NCBI RefSeq assembly: GCF_014396975.1
Contig: NZ_CP060719.1
Coordinates: 431,001 to 495,000, forward strand
Length of the DNA: 64,000 nucleotides
Direction of reading: 5' to 3'
Source of the DNA: Thermomonas carbonis
Lineage (GTDB): Bacteria > Pseudomonadota > Gammaproteobacteria > Xanthomonadales > Xanthomonadaceae
In this document: positions 29,525 through 37,775 of the stretch, one piece after another
How the letters are laid out: the number at the start of each line of letters is the position of its first letter
How positions within the stretch are numbered: the stretch's first letter is position 1
Translations under genes and position numbers: made by a program
Notes under the pieces: generated by a model
Database searches by the model: none
Told to the model about the DNA's origin: nothing
What the model saw: only the letters and a program-made list of their open reading frames with translations

Positions 29525-30463
29525 TTATTTCGCCGCTAGCGCGGCTTGGATCAGGCTTTCGAACTGCGCCTGGTCGTAGCGCATCAGGATCGCGGCGTTG
29601 TCCGGCTGGCCGGACTGGCGGTTCCAGTCCACCACGGTGGCGCCGCGGGTGTGCAGGCCGGCCATTTCCACGGCCAGCGGACGTTCCAGCGTCTCCGTGG
29701 CCCACTCGGGTCGCAGGGCCAGGGCCATCGCCAGCGCATCGGCGGCATGCCAGCGTGCGCCCCGCCCGGCCTTCGACCATGCCCGGGTATGCGCCGAGAT
29801 CCCGGCGTAGAACCGCGCCCGCGGCGAATCCGCAGCCAGCCAGCGGTCCGCGTCATCGTGCTGGAAACCATGCGCCACCACCGCCTCCCAGTCGGCCAGC
29901 TCGAACTGCGGGAACGCGCTGCAGACGATGTGCGCCGCCTCCGGGTCGAAGGCGATGTTGAACTCGGCCGCCGGGGTGATGTTGCCGTGGGCGGTCACCG
30001 ACCCGCCCATGATCACGCAGCGCGCGACCCGGCTCGGAAGCGTCGGATCCAGCTTCAGCGCCAGCGCGACATTGGTCAGCGGACCCAGCGCCACCAGCAG
30101 CAACCTTCCGGCGTGCTCGTGCGACAACCGCAGGATCGCCAGCGCGGCGTGTTCGGCCTCTGCCTGGCGCGATGCCGGCACATAACCGGTGTCGCCGAAA
30201 CCGTCGCGGCCGTGCACGTAGGCGGCGTCGCGCGCCGGATGCACCAGCGGGGCATCGGCACCGGGGAACACCGGCACGTCGACATCGCAGATTTCGCAGA
30301 GCTTCAACGCGTTGGCAACAGTGTGGTCCAGGCCGACGTTGCCGGCGGCGATGGTCAGCCCGACCACATCGAAGCGCGGATCATTGAAGGCCATCAACAG
30401 GGCCAGCGCGTCGTCCACGCCGGGGTCGGTATCGATCAGGAGGGGGATGCGGGTATTGGTCAT
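29525..30463 (-). CDS. Inosine-uridine preferring nucleoside hydrolase family protein
   Basis: 312 residues. The calcium-binding signature DTDPGVDDA is at 11-19, followed by the family pattern (NVALALKLDP, MGGSVTAHGNITPAAEFNIAFDPEAA). It hydrolyses the N-glycosidic bond of ribonucleosides to base and ribose for salvage; the preferred base is not predictable. It begins 33 bases after the DUF442-like lipoprotein gene on the same strand, so it might be the last gene of the persulfide/RND operon or have its own promoter. Confidence 0.9.
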   Translation of the reverse strand: MTNTRIPLLIDTDPGVDDALALLMAFNDPRFDVVGLTIAAGNVGLDHTVANALKLCEICDVDVPVFPGADAPLVHPARDAAYVHGRDGFGDTGYVPASRQAEAEHAALAILRLSHEHAGRLLLVALGPLTNVALALKLDPTLPSRVARCVIMGGSVTAHGNITPAAEFNIAFDPEAAHIVCSAFPQFELADWEAVVAHGFQHDDADRWLAADSPRARFYAGISAHTRAWSKAGRGARWHAADALAMALALRPEWATETLERPLAVEMAGLHTRGATVVDWNRQSGQPDNAAILMRYDQAQFESLIQAALAAK

Positions 30464-30496
30464 CCGGCCATTATGGCGTCCCGACGAGATCCGGCA

Positions 30497-31039
30497 TCAC
30501 TCGCCGGCGTCGAGCAATTCCCTGACCCGCGCCTCGGTGCTGCCCATGCCGGCACTGCGGCCGAACTCGAGCGCCTGCTCGGCCGTCATCGTTCCCGATC
30601 GCGCTTCCATCAGCGCCAGCAGGCCGCCCACTCGATTGCCGCTGGCGCAATGCACCAGCACCGGCCCATTCGCCGCCTCCAGCGCCGCGCGCAGGGCGTG
30701 CGCGTGCGCGTCATCGATAGCGGCCGCGCCGGCCACCGGGATCGCGATGTAACGCATGCCGGCCGCGCGCACTTCGGCGGCCTCATCGCGATCCTTCAAC
30801 TCCCCCGGCGCACGCAGGTCGATCACCGTGCCGACGCCGCGTGCGGCGATCACCGACCAATCGCCGGCTGCAGGCTGCGCTGCCGTGTACAAGCCGGGGC
30901 GCCGTTCCCTGAGCTCGACGGTGGGTGCGGGGATTGCCATCGCGTTCGCGACCGGCGCGGTATCGCGGTGCGCATGGCAGCCTGCGAGCAAGGCCAGGAC
31001 ACAGGCCAGGGCCAGGGGAAGCGCGTGGGTCTTGTGCAT
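30497..31039 (-). CDS. Exported lipoprotein with DUF442-like (sulfurtransferase/phosphatase-fold) domain
   Basis: 180 residues from the ATG at 31039. Signal peptide with lipobox LLAGC (Cys21). The body has a cysteine-phosphatase fold with catalytic loop HCASGNR (Cys131, Arg136), a C-x4-R spacing as in the DUF442 domain of Blh proteins rather than the C-x5-R of classical tyrosine phosphatases. DUF442 domains are fused to persulfide dioxygenase in Blh of Xylella and Agrobacterium; here a relative is a separate, membrane-tethered protein. The function is inferred: sulfane-sulfur handling or dephosphorylation in the periplasm. It starts eight bases after trxC, so it belongs to the same operon. 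Confidence 0.75.
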   Translation of the reverse strand: MHKTHALPLALACVLALLAGCHAHRDTAPVANAMAIPAPTVELRERRPGLYTAAQPAAGDWSVIAARGVGTVIDLRAPGELKDRDEAAEVRAAGMRYIAIPVAGAAAIDDAHAHALRAALEAANGPVLVHCASGNRVGGLLALMEARSGTMTAEQALEFGRSAGMGSTEARVRELLDAGE

Positions 31040-31047
31040 GGCGATCC

Positions 31048-31488
31048 TCAATCGGGAAGGTGGTGGCGTGCCCAGCGCACGATGTCGGCCGTACCCATCG
31101 CGCCCGCTTGGCGCGCCAGTTCGCGGCCCTGCCGGAAGAGCACCAGGGTGGGAATACTGCGGATGCCGAAGCGGCCACCCAGCGCAGGCTGCGACTCGGT
31201 GTCGAGTTTGGCCAGCCTCAGCGCGGGCTCCAGTTGCGCGGCGGCGGCCTCGAACTGCGGTGCCATGGCCACGCATGGACCGCACCAAGGAGCCCAGAAG
31301 TCCACCAGCAACGGCAGGTCGGCACGCTCGACATGGGCGTGGAAACCGGCGGCGTCCAGGGCCAGCGGATGGCCATTGAACAGTGCAGCAGCGCATTTGC
31401 CGCAGCTCGGCGACTCCCGTAGCCGCAGCTTCGGCACCCGATTGATCGCGTTGCAACGCAGGCATGCCACCAGCTGTGTCGCAGTCAT
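31048..31488 (-). CDS. trxC: Thioredoxin 2
   Basis: 146 residues. The N-terminal zinc ribbon has two CxxC pairs (Cys9/Cys12, Cys29/Cys32), the hallmark of TrxC, followed by a thioredoxin fold with active site WCGPC at 68-72. It reduces disulfides and can release sulfide from protein persulfides. The ATG at 31488 overlaps the RND pump stop (ATGA), an unusual place for trxC and consistent with a reductant role in the sulfur-stress locus. Confidence 0.93.
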   Translation of the reverse strand: MTATQLVACLRCNAINRVPKLRLRESPSCGKCAAALFNGHPLALDAAGFHAHVERADLPLLVDFWAPWCGPCVAMAPQFEAAAAQLEPALRLAKLDTESQPALGGRFGIRSIPTLVLFRQGRELARQAGAMGTADIVRWARHHLPD

Positions 31489-34400
31489 GGCGTGGTCTCC
31501 TTCGTCGCCGCGGCCCGACGCGCTTCGCGGGCTTGCAGCACGTAATACAACACGGGAATCACCACCAGCGTGAGGATGGTGCTGACGAAGATGCCGAAGA
31601 TCAACGAGATCGCCAGCCCGTTGAAGATCGGGTCGTCGAGGATGAAGAACGCGCCCAGCATCGCCGCCGCACCGGTCAGCGCGATGGGCTTGGCGCGCAC
31701 CGCGCAGGCATCGATCACCGCCTCCGCCAGCGGCACGCCGCGCGCGACCTCGTGGTTGATGAAGTCCACCAGCAGGATCGAATTGCGCACGATGATTCCG
31801 GCCAGCGCGATCATGCCGATCATGCTGGTCGCGGTGAACTGTGCGCCCAGCAGCGCATGCCCGGGCATCACCCCGATCACGGTCAGTGGGATCGGCGCCA
31901 TGATCACCAGCGGCACCAGGTAGCTGCGGAACTGGGCGACCACCAGCAGGTAGATGAGGACCATGCCGGCGGCGTAGGCGATGCCCATGTCGCGGAAGGT
32001 TTCGTAGGTGATCTGCCACTCGCCATCCCACTTGATCGCGTAACCACTGCCACCCGGCGGTTGCGAGATGAAGGTCTGCGCCAGCGACTGACCGTCGACC
32101 CTGGTGTCGCGCAGCTCGCCGACGATGGAGAACATCCCGTACAGCGGGCTGTCGAGGTCGCCGGCTTCGTCCGCCATCACGTAGGCCACCGGCAGGCCGT
32201 CCTTGTGGTGGATCGCGCCATCCCAGGCCCCGCGTTCGACGCGCACCAGTTCCGACAGCGGCACCAGCTGGCCCTGGCCACCGCGCACCTTGACCGCCAG
32301 CAGCGCGTGGAGCGACGCCTGCTCCTGCGCGGGCAGGCGCAGGCGCACGGGGCGCGGATATTTGGAGGCGCCGTCGTGGACGTAGGTGGCGTCGCTACCC
32401 GACACAGCCATGGCGACCGCGTCCGCGACGTTGGCCTGGGCCACGCCCAGCCGCGCCGCACGGGCACGATCCAGCACCAGGGTTTCGCGCGGCGCATCGG
32501 CTTCGACGCTGGTATCGATATCGACGATGCCCTCGGTCTTGGCGAACGGACCGCCCGCCAATGCGCGCGCGATGCGCCGCTGGCCGGCGTAGTCGGGGCC
32601 ATAGACCTCGGCCACCAGCGGCGCCAGCACCGGCGGCCCCGGCGGCACCTCCACCACCTTCACGGACGCGCCATGGCGCTTGCCGATGACTGCAAGCGCC
32701 GGGCGGATGGCGCGGGCGATGTCATGGCTCTTGCGGTCGCGATCGTGCTTGTCGACCAGGTTGACCTGCAGGTCGCCGACATTGCTGCCGCTGCGCAGGA
32801 AATACTGGCGGACCAGACCGTTGAAATTGATCGGCGCAGCGGTGCCGGCGTAGGCCTGGTAGTCGAGTACTTCAGGCACGGTGTCGAGCTGCGCGGCCAG
32901 TTCGCCGAGCAGCGCATTGGTCTGCTCGAGCGTGGTGCCCTCGGGCATGTCGACCACGACCTGCACTTCGGACTTGTTGTCGAACGGCAGCATCTTCAGC
33001 ACCACCAGCTCCAGCACCGCCAGCGACGCCGCCAGCAGCACCAGCCCGGCCATCGACGCGAACAGCAGCCCGCGCTTGCGGCCGGCGCGCTCCCCGAACA
33101 GGAACGGCGACATCACCCGCCGGAACAGCCGGTGCAGGCGACCCTGTCGTTGCGATTCGGGCGCGTGGGCGGCATCGGCTCCATCGCCATGCCGGCGCAG
33201 CAACTTCAGCGACAGCCACGGGGTCACGATCAATGCGATCAGCAGGGACAGCAGCATGCCCACCGAGGCATTGATCGGGATCGGCCGCATGTACGGGCCC
33301 ATCAGGCCCGAAACGAAGGCCATCGGCATCAGCGCCGCGATCACCGTGAACGTCGCGAGGATGGTCGGCCCGCCCACTTCATCCACTGCCGGCGGGATCA
33401 CTTCGAACAGGCTGCGCTCGCGACCGTCGGTGCCCGGTATGGCAAGGTGCCTGTGGATGTTCTCGACCACCACGATGGCGTCGTCGACCAGGATGCCGAT
33501 CGAGAAGATCAGCGCGAACAGCGAGACGCGATTGAGGGTGAAGCCCATCACGTGCGAGGCGAACAGGGTCACCGCCAGGGTCAGCACCACCGCACTGCCG
33601 ACCACGATGGCCTCACGCCAGCCCAGCGCGAACAGCACCAGCAGCACCACCGAGGCGGTGGCGAACGCCAGCTTCTGGATCAGCTTGGAGGCCTTGTCTG
33701 CGGCGGTCGCGCCGTAGTCGCGGGTGACGGTGGCGCGCACGCCGTCGGGGATCAGTTCCCCCTGCAACTCGCCGATACGCTCGGTGATTGCCGAAGTAAT
33801 GTCGGATGCATTGCTGCCCGGCTTCTTGGCGATGGCGATGGTGACTGCCGGCGCGATGCCCGCTTGGGGACCAGCGCGGCCGGCGGGCGCGCCATGCGAG
33901 GCGTAGCTGGTGGCGAGGTCGCCGCGCGGTTCGATGCTGGCGACGTCGGCCAGCAGCAGCGGCTTGCCGGCGTTGTTGCCGATCACCAGCGACGCCACCT
34001 CTTCCGCCGAAGCGAGGAAGCGCCCGGCGGTGACCGGCACCGCACCGGAAGCGCCTACGCGCTCGCCGGCCTGGTGCACCACGTTGGCGGCGCGCAATGC
34101 CTGCACCAGGTCGCCGGGGGCGAGCCCGTAGGCGGACAGCTTCGCCGCGTCGAGGGTGACCAGCACGGTGCGATCGGGCGCGCCGATGGTGTAGACGTCG
34201 CGGGTACCCGGGACGCGCTTGAATTCGGTTTCGAGGGTATGCGCGACTTCCGCCAGCCGGCTGGCATCGGTGGCCGGATCGTCGCTCCACAGGGTCACCG
34301 CCATCACCGGCACATCGTCGATGCCCTTCGGCTTGATGATCGGCTGGCCGACACCGACGCCCTGCGGCAGCCAGCCCTGGTTGGAGAACACCTGGTTGTA

Positions 34401-34760
34401 CAGGCGCACCAGCGCCGGCTGGCGCTGCACGCCGACCAGGAACTCGACGGTCAAAACCGCCATGCCGGGGCGGCTGATCGAATAGACGTGCTTGACGCCC
34501 TCGATCTCGGACAGCTTCTGCTCCAGCGGGGTTGCCACGAGTTGTTCGACGTCGCGCGCGCTGGCGCCATCGAACGGGACGATGACATTGGCCATCGTCA
34601 CGTCGATCTGCGGCTCTTCCTCGCGCGGGGTGATCGCCGCCGCCAGCAGGCCCAGCAGCAGGCCCATGATCGCCAGGATGGGGGTCAGCGGATTCTTCTG
34701 GAACGCCGCTGCCAAGCGCCCGGATATTCCGAGCCGCGCGGGAGTCGACGACTCACTCAT
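31485..34760 (-). CDS. RND efflux transporter permease, HAE1 type
   Basis: 1091 residues with the duplicated plan of AcrB-like pumps: helix 1 at about 26-44, large periplasmic loops after helices 1 and 7, and twelve helices. The proton-relay pair Asp426-Asp427 sits in GILVDDAIVVVEN, the HAE1 pattern rather than the heavy-metal one. The substrate is unknown. The operon has an adaptor but no TolC-like outer-membrane factor, so it must borrow one. The start overlaps the adaptor gene by eight bases and the stop overlaps trxC. The location divergent from a persulfide-sensing repressor suggests export of a reactive sulfur product or a stress-linked toxin. Confidence 0.9.
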   Translation of the reverse strand: MSESSTPARLGISGRLAAAFQKNPLTPILAIMGLLLGLLAAAITPREEEPQIDVTMANVIVPFDGASARDVEQLVATPLEQKLSEIEGVKHVYSISRPGMAVLTVEFLVGVQRQPALVRLYNQVFSNQGWLPQGVGVGQPIIKPKGIDDVPVMAVTLWSDDPATDASRLAEVAHTLETEFKRVPGTRDVYTIGAPDRTVLVTLDAAKLSAYGLAPGDLVQALRAANVVHQAGERVGASGAVPVTAGRFLASAEEVASLVIGNNAGKPLLLADVASIEPRGDLATSYASHGAPAGRAGPQAGIAPAVTIAIAKKPGSNASDITSAITERIGELQGELIPDGVRATVTRDYGATAADKASKLIQKLAFATASVVLLVLFALGWREAIVVGSAVVLTLAVTLFASHVMGFTLNRVSLFALIFSIGILVDDAIVVVENIHRHLAIPGTDGRERSLFEVIPPAVDEVGGPTILATFTVIAALMPMAFVSGLMGPYMRPIPINASVGMLLSLLIALIVTPWLSLKLLRRHGDGADAAHAPESQRQGRLHRLFRRVMSPFLFGERAGRKRGLLFASMAGLVLLAASLAVLELVVLKMLPFDNKSEVQVVVDMPEGTTLEQTNALLGELAAQLDTVPEVLDYQAYAGTAAPINFNGLVRQYFLRSGSNVGDLQVNLVDKHDRDRKSHDIARAIRPALAVIGKRHGASVKVVEVPPGPPVLAPLVAEVYGPDYAGQRRIARALAGGPFAKTEGIVDIDTSVEADAPRETLVLDRARAARLGVAQANVADAVAMAVSGSDATYVHDGASKYPRPVRLRLPAQEQASLHALLAVKVRGGQGQLVPLSELVRVERGAWDGAIHHKDGLPVAYVMADEAGDLDSPLYGMFSIVGELRDTRVDGQSLAQTFISQPPGGSGYAIKWDGEWQITYETFRDMGIAYAAGMVLIYLLVVAQFRSYLVPLVIMAPIPLTVIGVMPGHALLGAQFTATSMIGMIALAGIIVRNSILLVDFINHEVARGVPLAEAVIDACAVRAKPIALTGAAAMLGAFFILDDPIFNGLAISLIFGIFVSTILTLVVIPVLYYVLQAREARRAAATKETTP

Positions 34761-35838
34761 TGGCCGTACCCGCCTGCTTGCGCTGCGCGGCCAGCGCCTG
34801 CATCGCCGCCACCGGATCGCGCGCGACCTGATCGCCGGCCTGCAGGCCGCTGATCACCTCGACGCTGTCGCCGACCCGCGCGCCTAGTCGCAGCTGGCGC
34901 AGCAGCAGCCGGTCGCCCTGCTTCACGTAGGCACCGCTGAGTTCGCCGCGCTGGGCGACCGCGGACAGCGGGATGCGCAGCGGCGCGACGCCGCCATCAC
35001 CTGCCGTGCCCGCTTCGGCATCGAACACCACCTTGGCGGTGGTGCCGGGTGCCGGCGGCGGATCCAGGCCTGGCAGCCGCACGCGCACGTTGACGCTGTG
35101 GCTGGCGGCATCCGCGGCCTGGAACACGGTGACCTCCGCCGGCACAACTTCGCGGCCGCCGGGCAACACGACGCGCGCGCGCGGATCGCGACGGATCGCC
35201 TCGGCGCGGGTTTGCGGCACGGAAACTTCGATGCGCAGCTCGCGCGGCTCATACACCCGCATCAACGATTGGCCTGGTGCCACGGTTTCACCGGGCTCGA
35301 CGTCGCGGCTGGCGACTACGCCCGCGAACGGCGCGCGCACCACGGTGTACGCCGACTGTTGCGCGGCTTGCGCGACCACCGCGCGGGCAGCGTCGCGCGC
35401 TGCCACGGCGGAATCGCGGGCGGCGCGGGCCTGGTCGATCTGCGCTTTCGACACGAATTGGCCATTCGCCAGTGCGGCGAAGCGGCGATAGTTCTGCTCA
35501 GCCTCGGCCGCGGAAGCTTCGGCCGCGCGCAGTTGGGCACGCGCGGCGTTCGCCGCGGCGTCCTGTTCCACGGCACTGATGCGCAGGAGCACGGCACCGG
35601 CGGCGACGCGGTCGTTGACGTCCACCTCGACCGCGATCACCCGACCCGCAGTCTGCGCGCTCAGGTCCGAACGGCGCACCGCTTCCACCACGCCGTCCCA
35701 GCCGCGGCCGGCCCCACCGTTGGCGGCCACGACCTCGAACGTCGCAACCTCGCCTAATGACGGTAGCGTCGCCGGCACGTGGCCGCCGCATGCGGCGAGC
35801 GACGCTGCCAACCCGGTCACCAGCAGCACGCGCTTCAT
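34753..35838 (-). CDS. RND periplasmic adaptor lipoprotein (HlyD/AcrA type)
   Basis: 361 residues from the ATG at 35838, which overlaps the DUF2892 stop (ATGA); an ATG at 35850 is less likely. Signal peptide with lipobox LAAC. Lipoyl half-motifs are at about 60-80 (QTAGRVIAVEVDVNDRVAAG) and in VRAPFAGVVASRDVEPGETV, separated by an Ala-rich coiled coil, then beta-barrel and membrane-proximal domains. It bridges the pump to an outer-membrane channel encoded elsewhere. Confidence 0.9.
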   Translation of the reverse strand: MKRVLLVTGLAASLAACGGHVPATLPSLGEVATFEVVAANGGAGRGWDGVVEAVRRSDLSAQTAGRVIAVEVDVNDRVAAGAVLLRISAVEQDAAANAARAQLRAAEASAAEAEQNYRRFAALANGQFVSKAQIDQARAARDSAVAARDAARAVVAQAAQQSAYTVVRAPFAGVVASRDVEPGETVAPGQSLMRVYEPRELRIEVSVPQTRAEAIRRDPRARVVLPGGREVVPAEVTVFQAADAASHSVNVRVRLPGLDPPPAPGTTAKVVFDAEAGTAGDGGVAPLRIPLSAVAQRGELSGAYVKQGDRLLLRQLRLGARVGDSVEVISGLQAGDQVARDPVAAMQALAAQRKQAGTANE

Positions 35839-36038
35839 TTGAACGCACATCCCGGGGCAAGGCGGAACTTGCGCAGCACGATGGCCGCCGGGCAAAACCC
35901 GGTGACGCTGGACTGCAGCAGGTTCAAGCCGACGAAGGCGGTCAGCCACAACCACAGTGGCGACACGAAATGCGCCAGCGCCAGGCTGGCCAGGATCATC
36001 GTGCCGGCGAAGGCGAAGATGGCGCGGTCGATGTTCAT
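35835..36038 (-). CDS. DUF2892 inner-membrane protein
   Basis: 67 residues with two helices (about 6-23 and 28-46) and two cysteines, Cys49 in GFCP and Cys64 in PGCAFK. DUF2892 is the membrane half of YgaP-type rhodaneses and is common in BigR-controlled operons. Here the rhodanese is a separate gene on the other side of the promoter. It is the first gene of the leftward operon. A role in moving or presenting sulfane sulfur at the membrane is inferred. Confidence 0.85.
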   Translation of the reverse strand: MNIDRAIFAFAGTMILASLALAHFVSPLWLWLTAFVGLNLLQSSVTGFCPAAIVLRKFRLAPGCAFK

Positions 36039-36058
36039 CGCGGTGATTCCTTCAGTTG

Positions 36059-36087
36059 TTGACGGACGGTGCTGGAATTAATATTAG
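36059..36087 (+). promoter_or_regulatory. Rightward promoter of the rhodanese-bigR-dioxygenase operon
   Basis: TTGACG (36059-36064) and TATTAG (36082-36087) are 17 bases apart. The -10 lies inside the left palindrome (36081-36100). An alternative -10, TATATT at 36096-36101, lacks a good -35. Confidence 0.5.
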
Positions 36088-36109
36088 ATATCTCTTATAT
36101 TAGTGTCAA
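36081..36109 (-). promoter_or_regulatory. Leftward promoter of the DUF2892-RND operon
   Basis: A perfect -35 TTGACA (36109-36104) and a -10 TAATAT (36086-36081) at the ideal 17-base spacing. Both elements are covered by the AT-rich palindromes, so the operon should be strongly transcribed unless a repressor is bound. Confidence 0.75.
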
Positions 36110-36116
36110 CTGATAT
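36081..36116. promoter_or_regulatory. Two overlapping palindromes, predicted BigR/SqrR-type operator
   Basis: Site 1 (36081-36100) is ATATTAGATA/TCTCTTATAT, with 8 of 10 arm positions paired. Site 2 (36097-36116) is ATATTAGT-GTCA-ACTGATAT, with 7 of 8 paired. They share an ATATTAG half and are the only strongly AT-rich block in the area. Together they cover the -10 boxes of both divergent promoters and the leftward -35. Binding by the neighbouring ArsR-family repressor is inferred. Confidence 0.65.
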
Positions 36117-36143
36117 TTAAATTCACTGTCCAAGGAGTCCGCC

Positions 36144-36536
36144 ATGAGTGCATCCACCGCCGCCGCCGACCTCGTCGCCGAGGCCCGTTCGAAGATTCGC
36201 GAAGTCGCCCCGCGCGAATTCCGGGCGACCGCTGGCGATGCGGTCGTCATCGACGTGCGCGAGCCATCCGAATTCGAGACCGGCCACATCCCCGGTTCGA
36301 TCAACATCCCGCGCGGCGTGCTCGAATTCCGGGTTGATGCCCACCCCGCGGTCGCCAACGTCAGCGACCCCGCGCTGTCGCACAAGGAGCGGCCGATCGT
36401 GGTGGTGTGCCGTACCGGCGGGCGGGCGGCGCTTTCGGCAGTGAACCTGCAGCGGCTCGGCTTCGTCGATGTGCGTTCGATCGCCGGTGGCGTGCTGGCC
36501 TGGGGCGAAGCCGGCCTGTCGCTGGTGGTACGGTAA
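36144..36536 (+). CDS. Rhodanese-like sulfurtransferase
   Basis: 130 residues, a single rhodanese domain with active-site loop CRTGGR (Cys89 to Arg94), the six-residue loop of sulfur-carrying rather than phosphatase-like members. No signal peptide. It should accept sulfane sulfur on Cys89 and pass it to thiols such as glutathione, making the substrate for the dioxygenase encoded two genes later. AAGGAG lies eight bases before the ATG. First gene of the rightward operon. Confidence 0.92.
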   Translation: MSASTAAADLVAEARSKIREVAPREFRATAGDAVVIDVREPSEFETGHIPGSINIPRGVLEFRVDAHPAVANVSDPALSHKERPIVVVCRTGGRAALSAVNLQRLGFVDVRSIAGGVLAWGEAGLSLVVR

Positions 36537-36540
36537 GGCC

Positions 36541-36891
36541 ATGGCCCAGGCACGTCGCAAACCCGCTCCGCCCGTGATGGATCCCGAGGCCATGCGCGTG
36601 CATGCCGCCGATGCCGCGCGCCTGTTGCGCGCGCTGGCCAACGAGAAGCGGCTGATGCTGCTGTGCACGCTGGTGGAAGGCGAGCAGTCCGTCGGAGAAC
36701 TCAACGCGCAGGTCGACCTGAGCCAGTCGGCGCTGTCGCAACATCTCGCGGTCCTGCGTGCGGACGGGTTGGTCGCCACGCGCCGCGAGGCGCAGACGAT
36801 CTACTACTCGCTGGCCGATGGCCCGGCGCACCGGATCATCGAAACCCTGCATGGCATCTATTGCGGCGGCGCGCCGTTGTGCGCGCCATGA
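36541..36891 (+). CDS. bigR: BigR/SqrR-type persulfide-sensing ArsR family repressor
   Basis: 116 residues. Winged helix-turn-helix with RLLRALANEKRLMLLCTL, the recognition helix region SQSALSQHLAVLRADGLV and wing RREAQTIYYSL. Cysteines sit at 42 and 108, the same numbers and contexts (LLC-T and IYC) as the redox pair of BigR from Xylella, which form a di- or tetrasulfide on contact with persulfides and release DNA. A third cysteine, Cys114, lies in the tail. Metal-site cysteines of the ArsR ELCVCD type are absent. Placed between rhodanese and dioxygenase genes; its ATG is four bases after the rhodanese stop. Confidence 0.9.
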   Translation: MAQARRKPAPPVMDPEAMRVHAADAARLLRALANEKRLMLLCTLVEGEQSVGELNAQVDLSQSALSQHLAVLRADGLVATRREAQTIYYSLADGPAHRIIETLHGIYCGGAPLCAP

Positions 36892-37769
36892 ACATGCCGG
36901 CCAATCCCGTGGTGACGCCGTTCTTTCACGCGAGCAGCAATACCTGGAGCTACGTGATCCGCGATCCCGCATCCAGCGCGGCGGCGATCATCGATCCTGT
37001 GCTCGACTTCGATGCGCCATCCGGACGCACTTCGACCACTTCAGCGCAGGCAATCGTCGACCATGTCGCCGGCGAGGGACTGGACGTTCGCTGGCTGCTG
37101 GAGACGCATGCGCATGCGGACCATCTCAGCGCTGCACACTGGCTGAAAGCCACGCACTATCCGGGTGCCACGCTCGCCATCGGCGAAGGCATTCGCGCGG
37201 TGCAGAAAGCGTTCCGGCCGATCTTCAACCTCGGCGAACATTTCCCGGTCGATGGCTCGCAGTTCGATCATCTGTTTACCGATGGCGAGACCTTCGCGAT
37301 CGGCGGATTACAGGCGCAAGTGATCGCCGTGCCGGGCCACACCAGCGACAGCAATGCCTATCTGATCGGCGATGCGCTGTTCACCGGCGACTCGCTGTTC
37401 ATGCCGGATGGCGGCACCGCGCGTTGCGATTTCCCGGGTGGCGATGCCGCCACGCTGTACCGCTCGATCCAGCGCCTGTTCGCACTGCCCGCGTGCACCC
37501 GCGTGTTCGTCTGCCACGACTACGGCCCGGGTGGGCGCGAAGTCGCCTGCGAAACCAGCATCGACGCGCAGAAGCGCGGCAACATCCACGTGCGCGATGG
37601 GGTTTCCGAAGCCGAGTTCGTGGCGGTGCGAACCGCGCGCGACGCGACCCTTGCGATGCCGGCACTGCTGCTGCCATCGGTGCAGGTGAACATCCGCGCC
37701 GGCGCCTTACCGGAGCCGGAAGGCAACGGCATCCGTTACCTCAAGTTGCCGATCGACCAGTTCGACTGA
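36888..37769 (+). CDS. Persulfide dioxygenase-like MBL-fold hydrolase (Blh/ETHE1 type)
   Basis: 293 residues, coupled to the repressor by ATGA overlap. The metal motif is THAHADH (His74, His76, Asp78, His79), with later ligands in PGHTSDS and GDSLFMPDGG and the histidine of VCHDYG. The stretch FMPDGGTARCDFPGGDA is the hallmark of Blh persulfide dioxygenases, which oxidise glutathione persulfide to sulfite with one iron and O2. Unlike Xylella Blh it has no fused DUF442 domain. The stop is only six bases from the convergent recG stop. Confidence 0.9.
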   Translation: MNMPANPVVTPFFHASSNTWSYVIRDPASSAAAIIDPVLDFDAPSGRTSTTSAQAIVDHVAGEGLDVRWLLETHAHADHLSAAHWLKATHYPGATLAIGEGIRAVQKAFRPIFNLGEHFPVDGSQFDHLFTDGETFAIGGLQAQVIAVPGHTSDSNAYLIGDALFTGDSLFMPDGGTARCDFPGGDAATLYRSIQRLFALPACTRVFVCHDYGPGGREVACETSIDAQKRGNIHVRDGVSEAEFVAVRTARDATLAMPALLLPSVQVNIRAGALPEPEGNGIRYLKLPIDQFD

Positions 37770-37775
37770 GCCTGG

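Noticed and set aside
31464..34853. An 1129-codon open frame on the plus strand opposite the RND pump
   Set aside because: Composition shadow: rich in Arg, His and Gln with no domain, and it lies exactly antisense to a clear RND permease. Long antisense frames are expected at this GC content.
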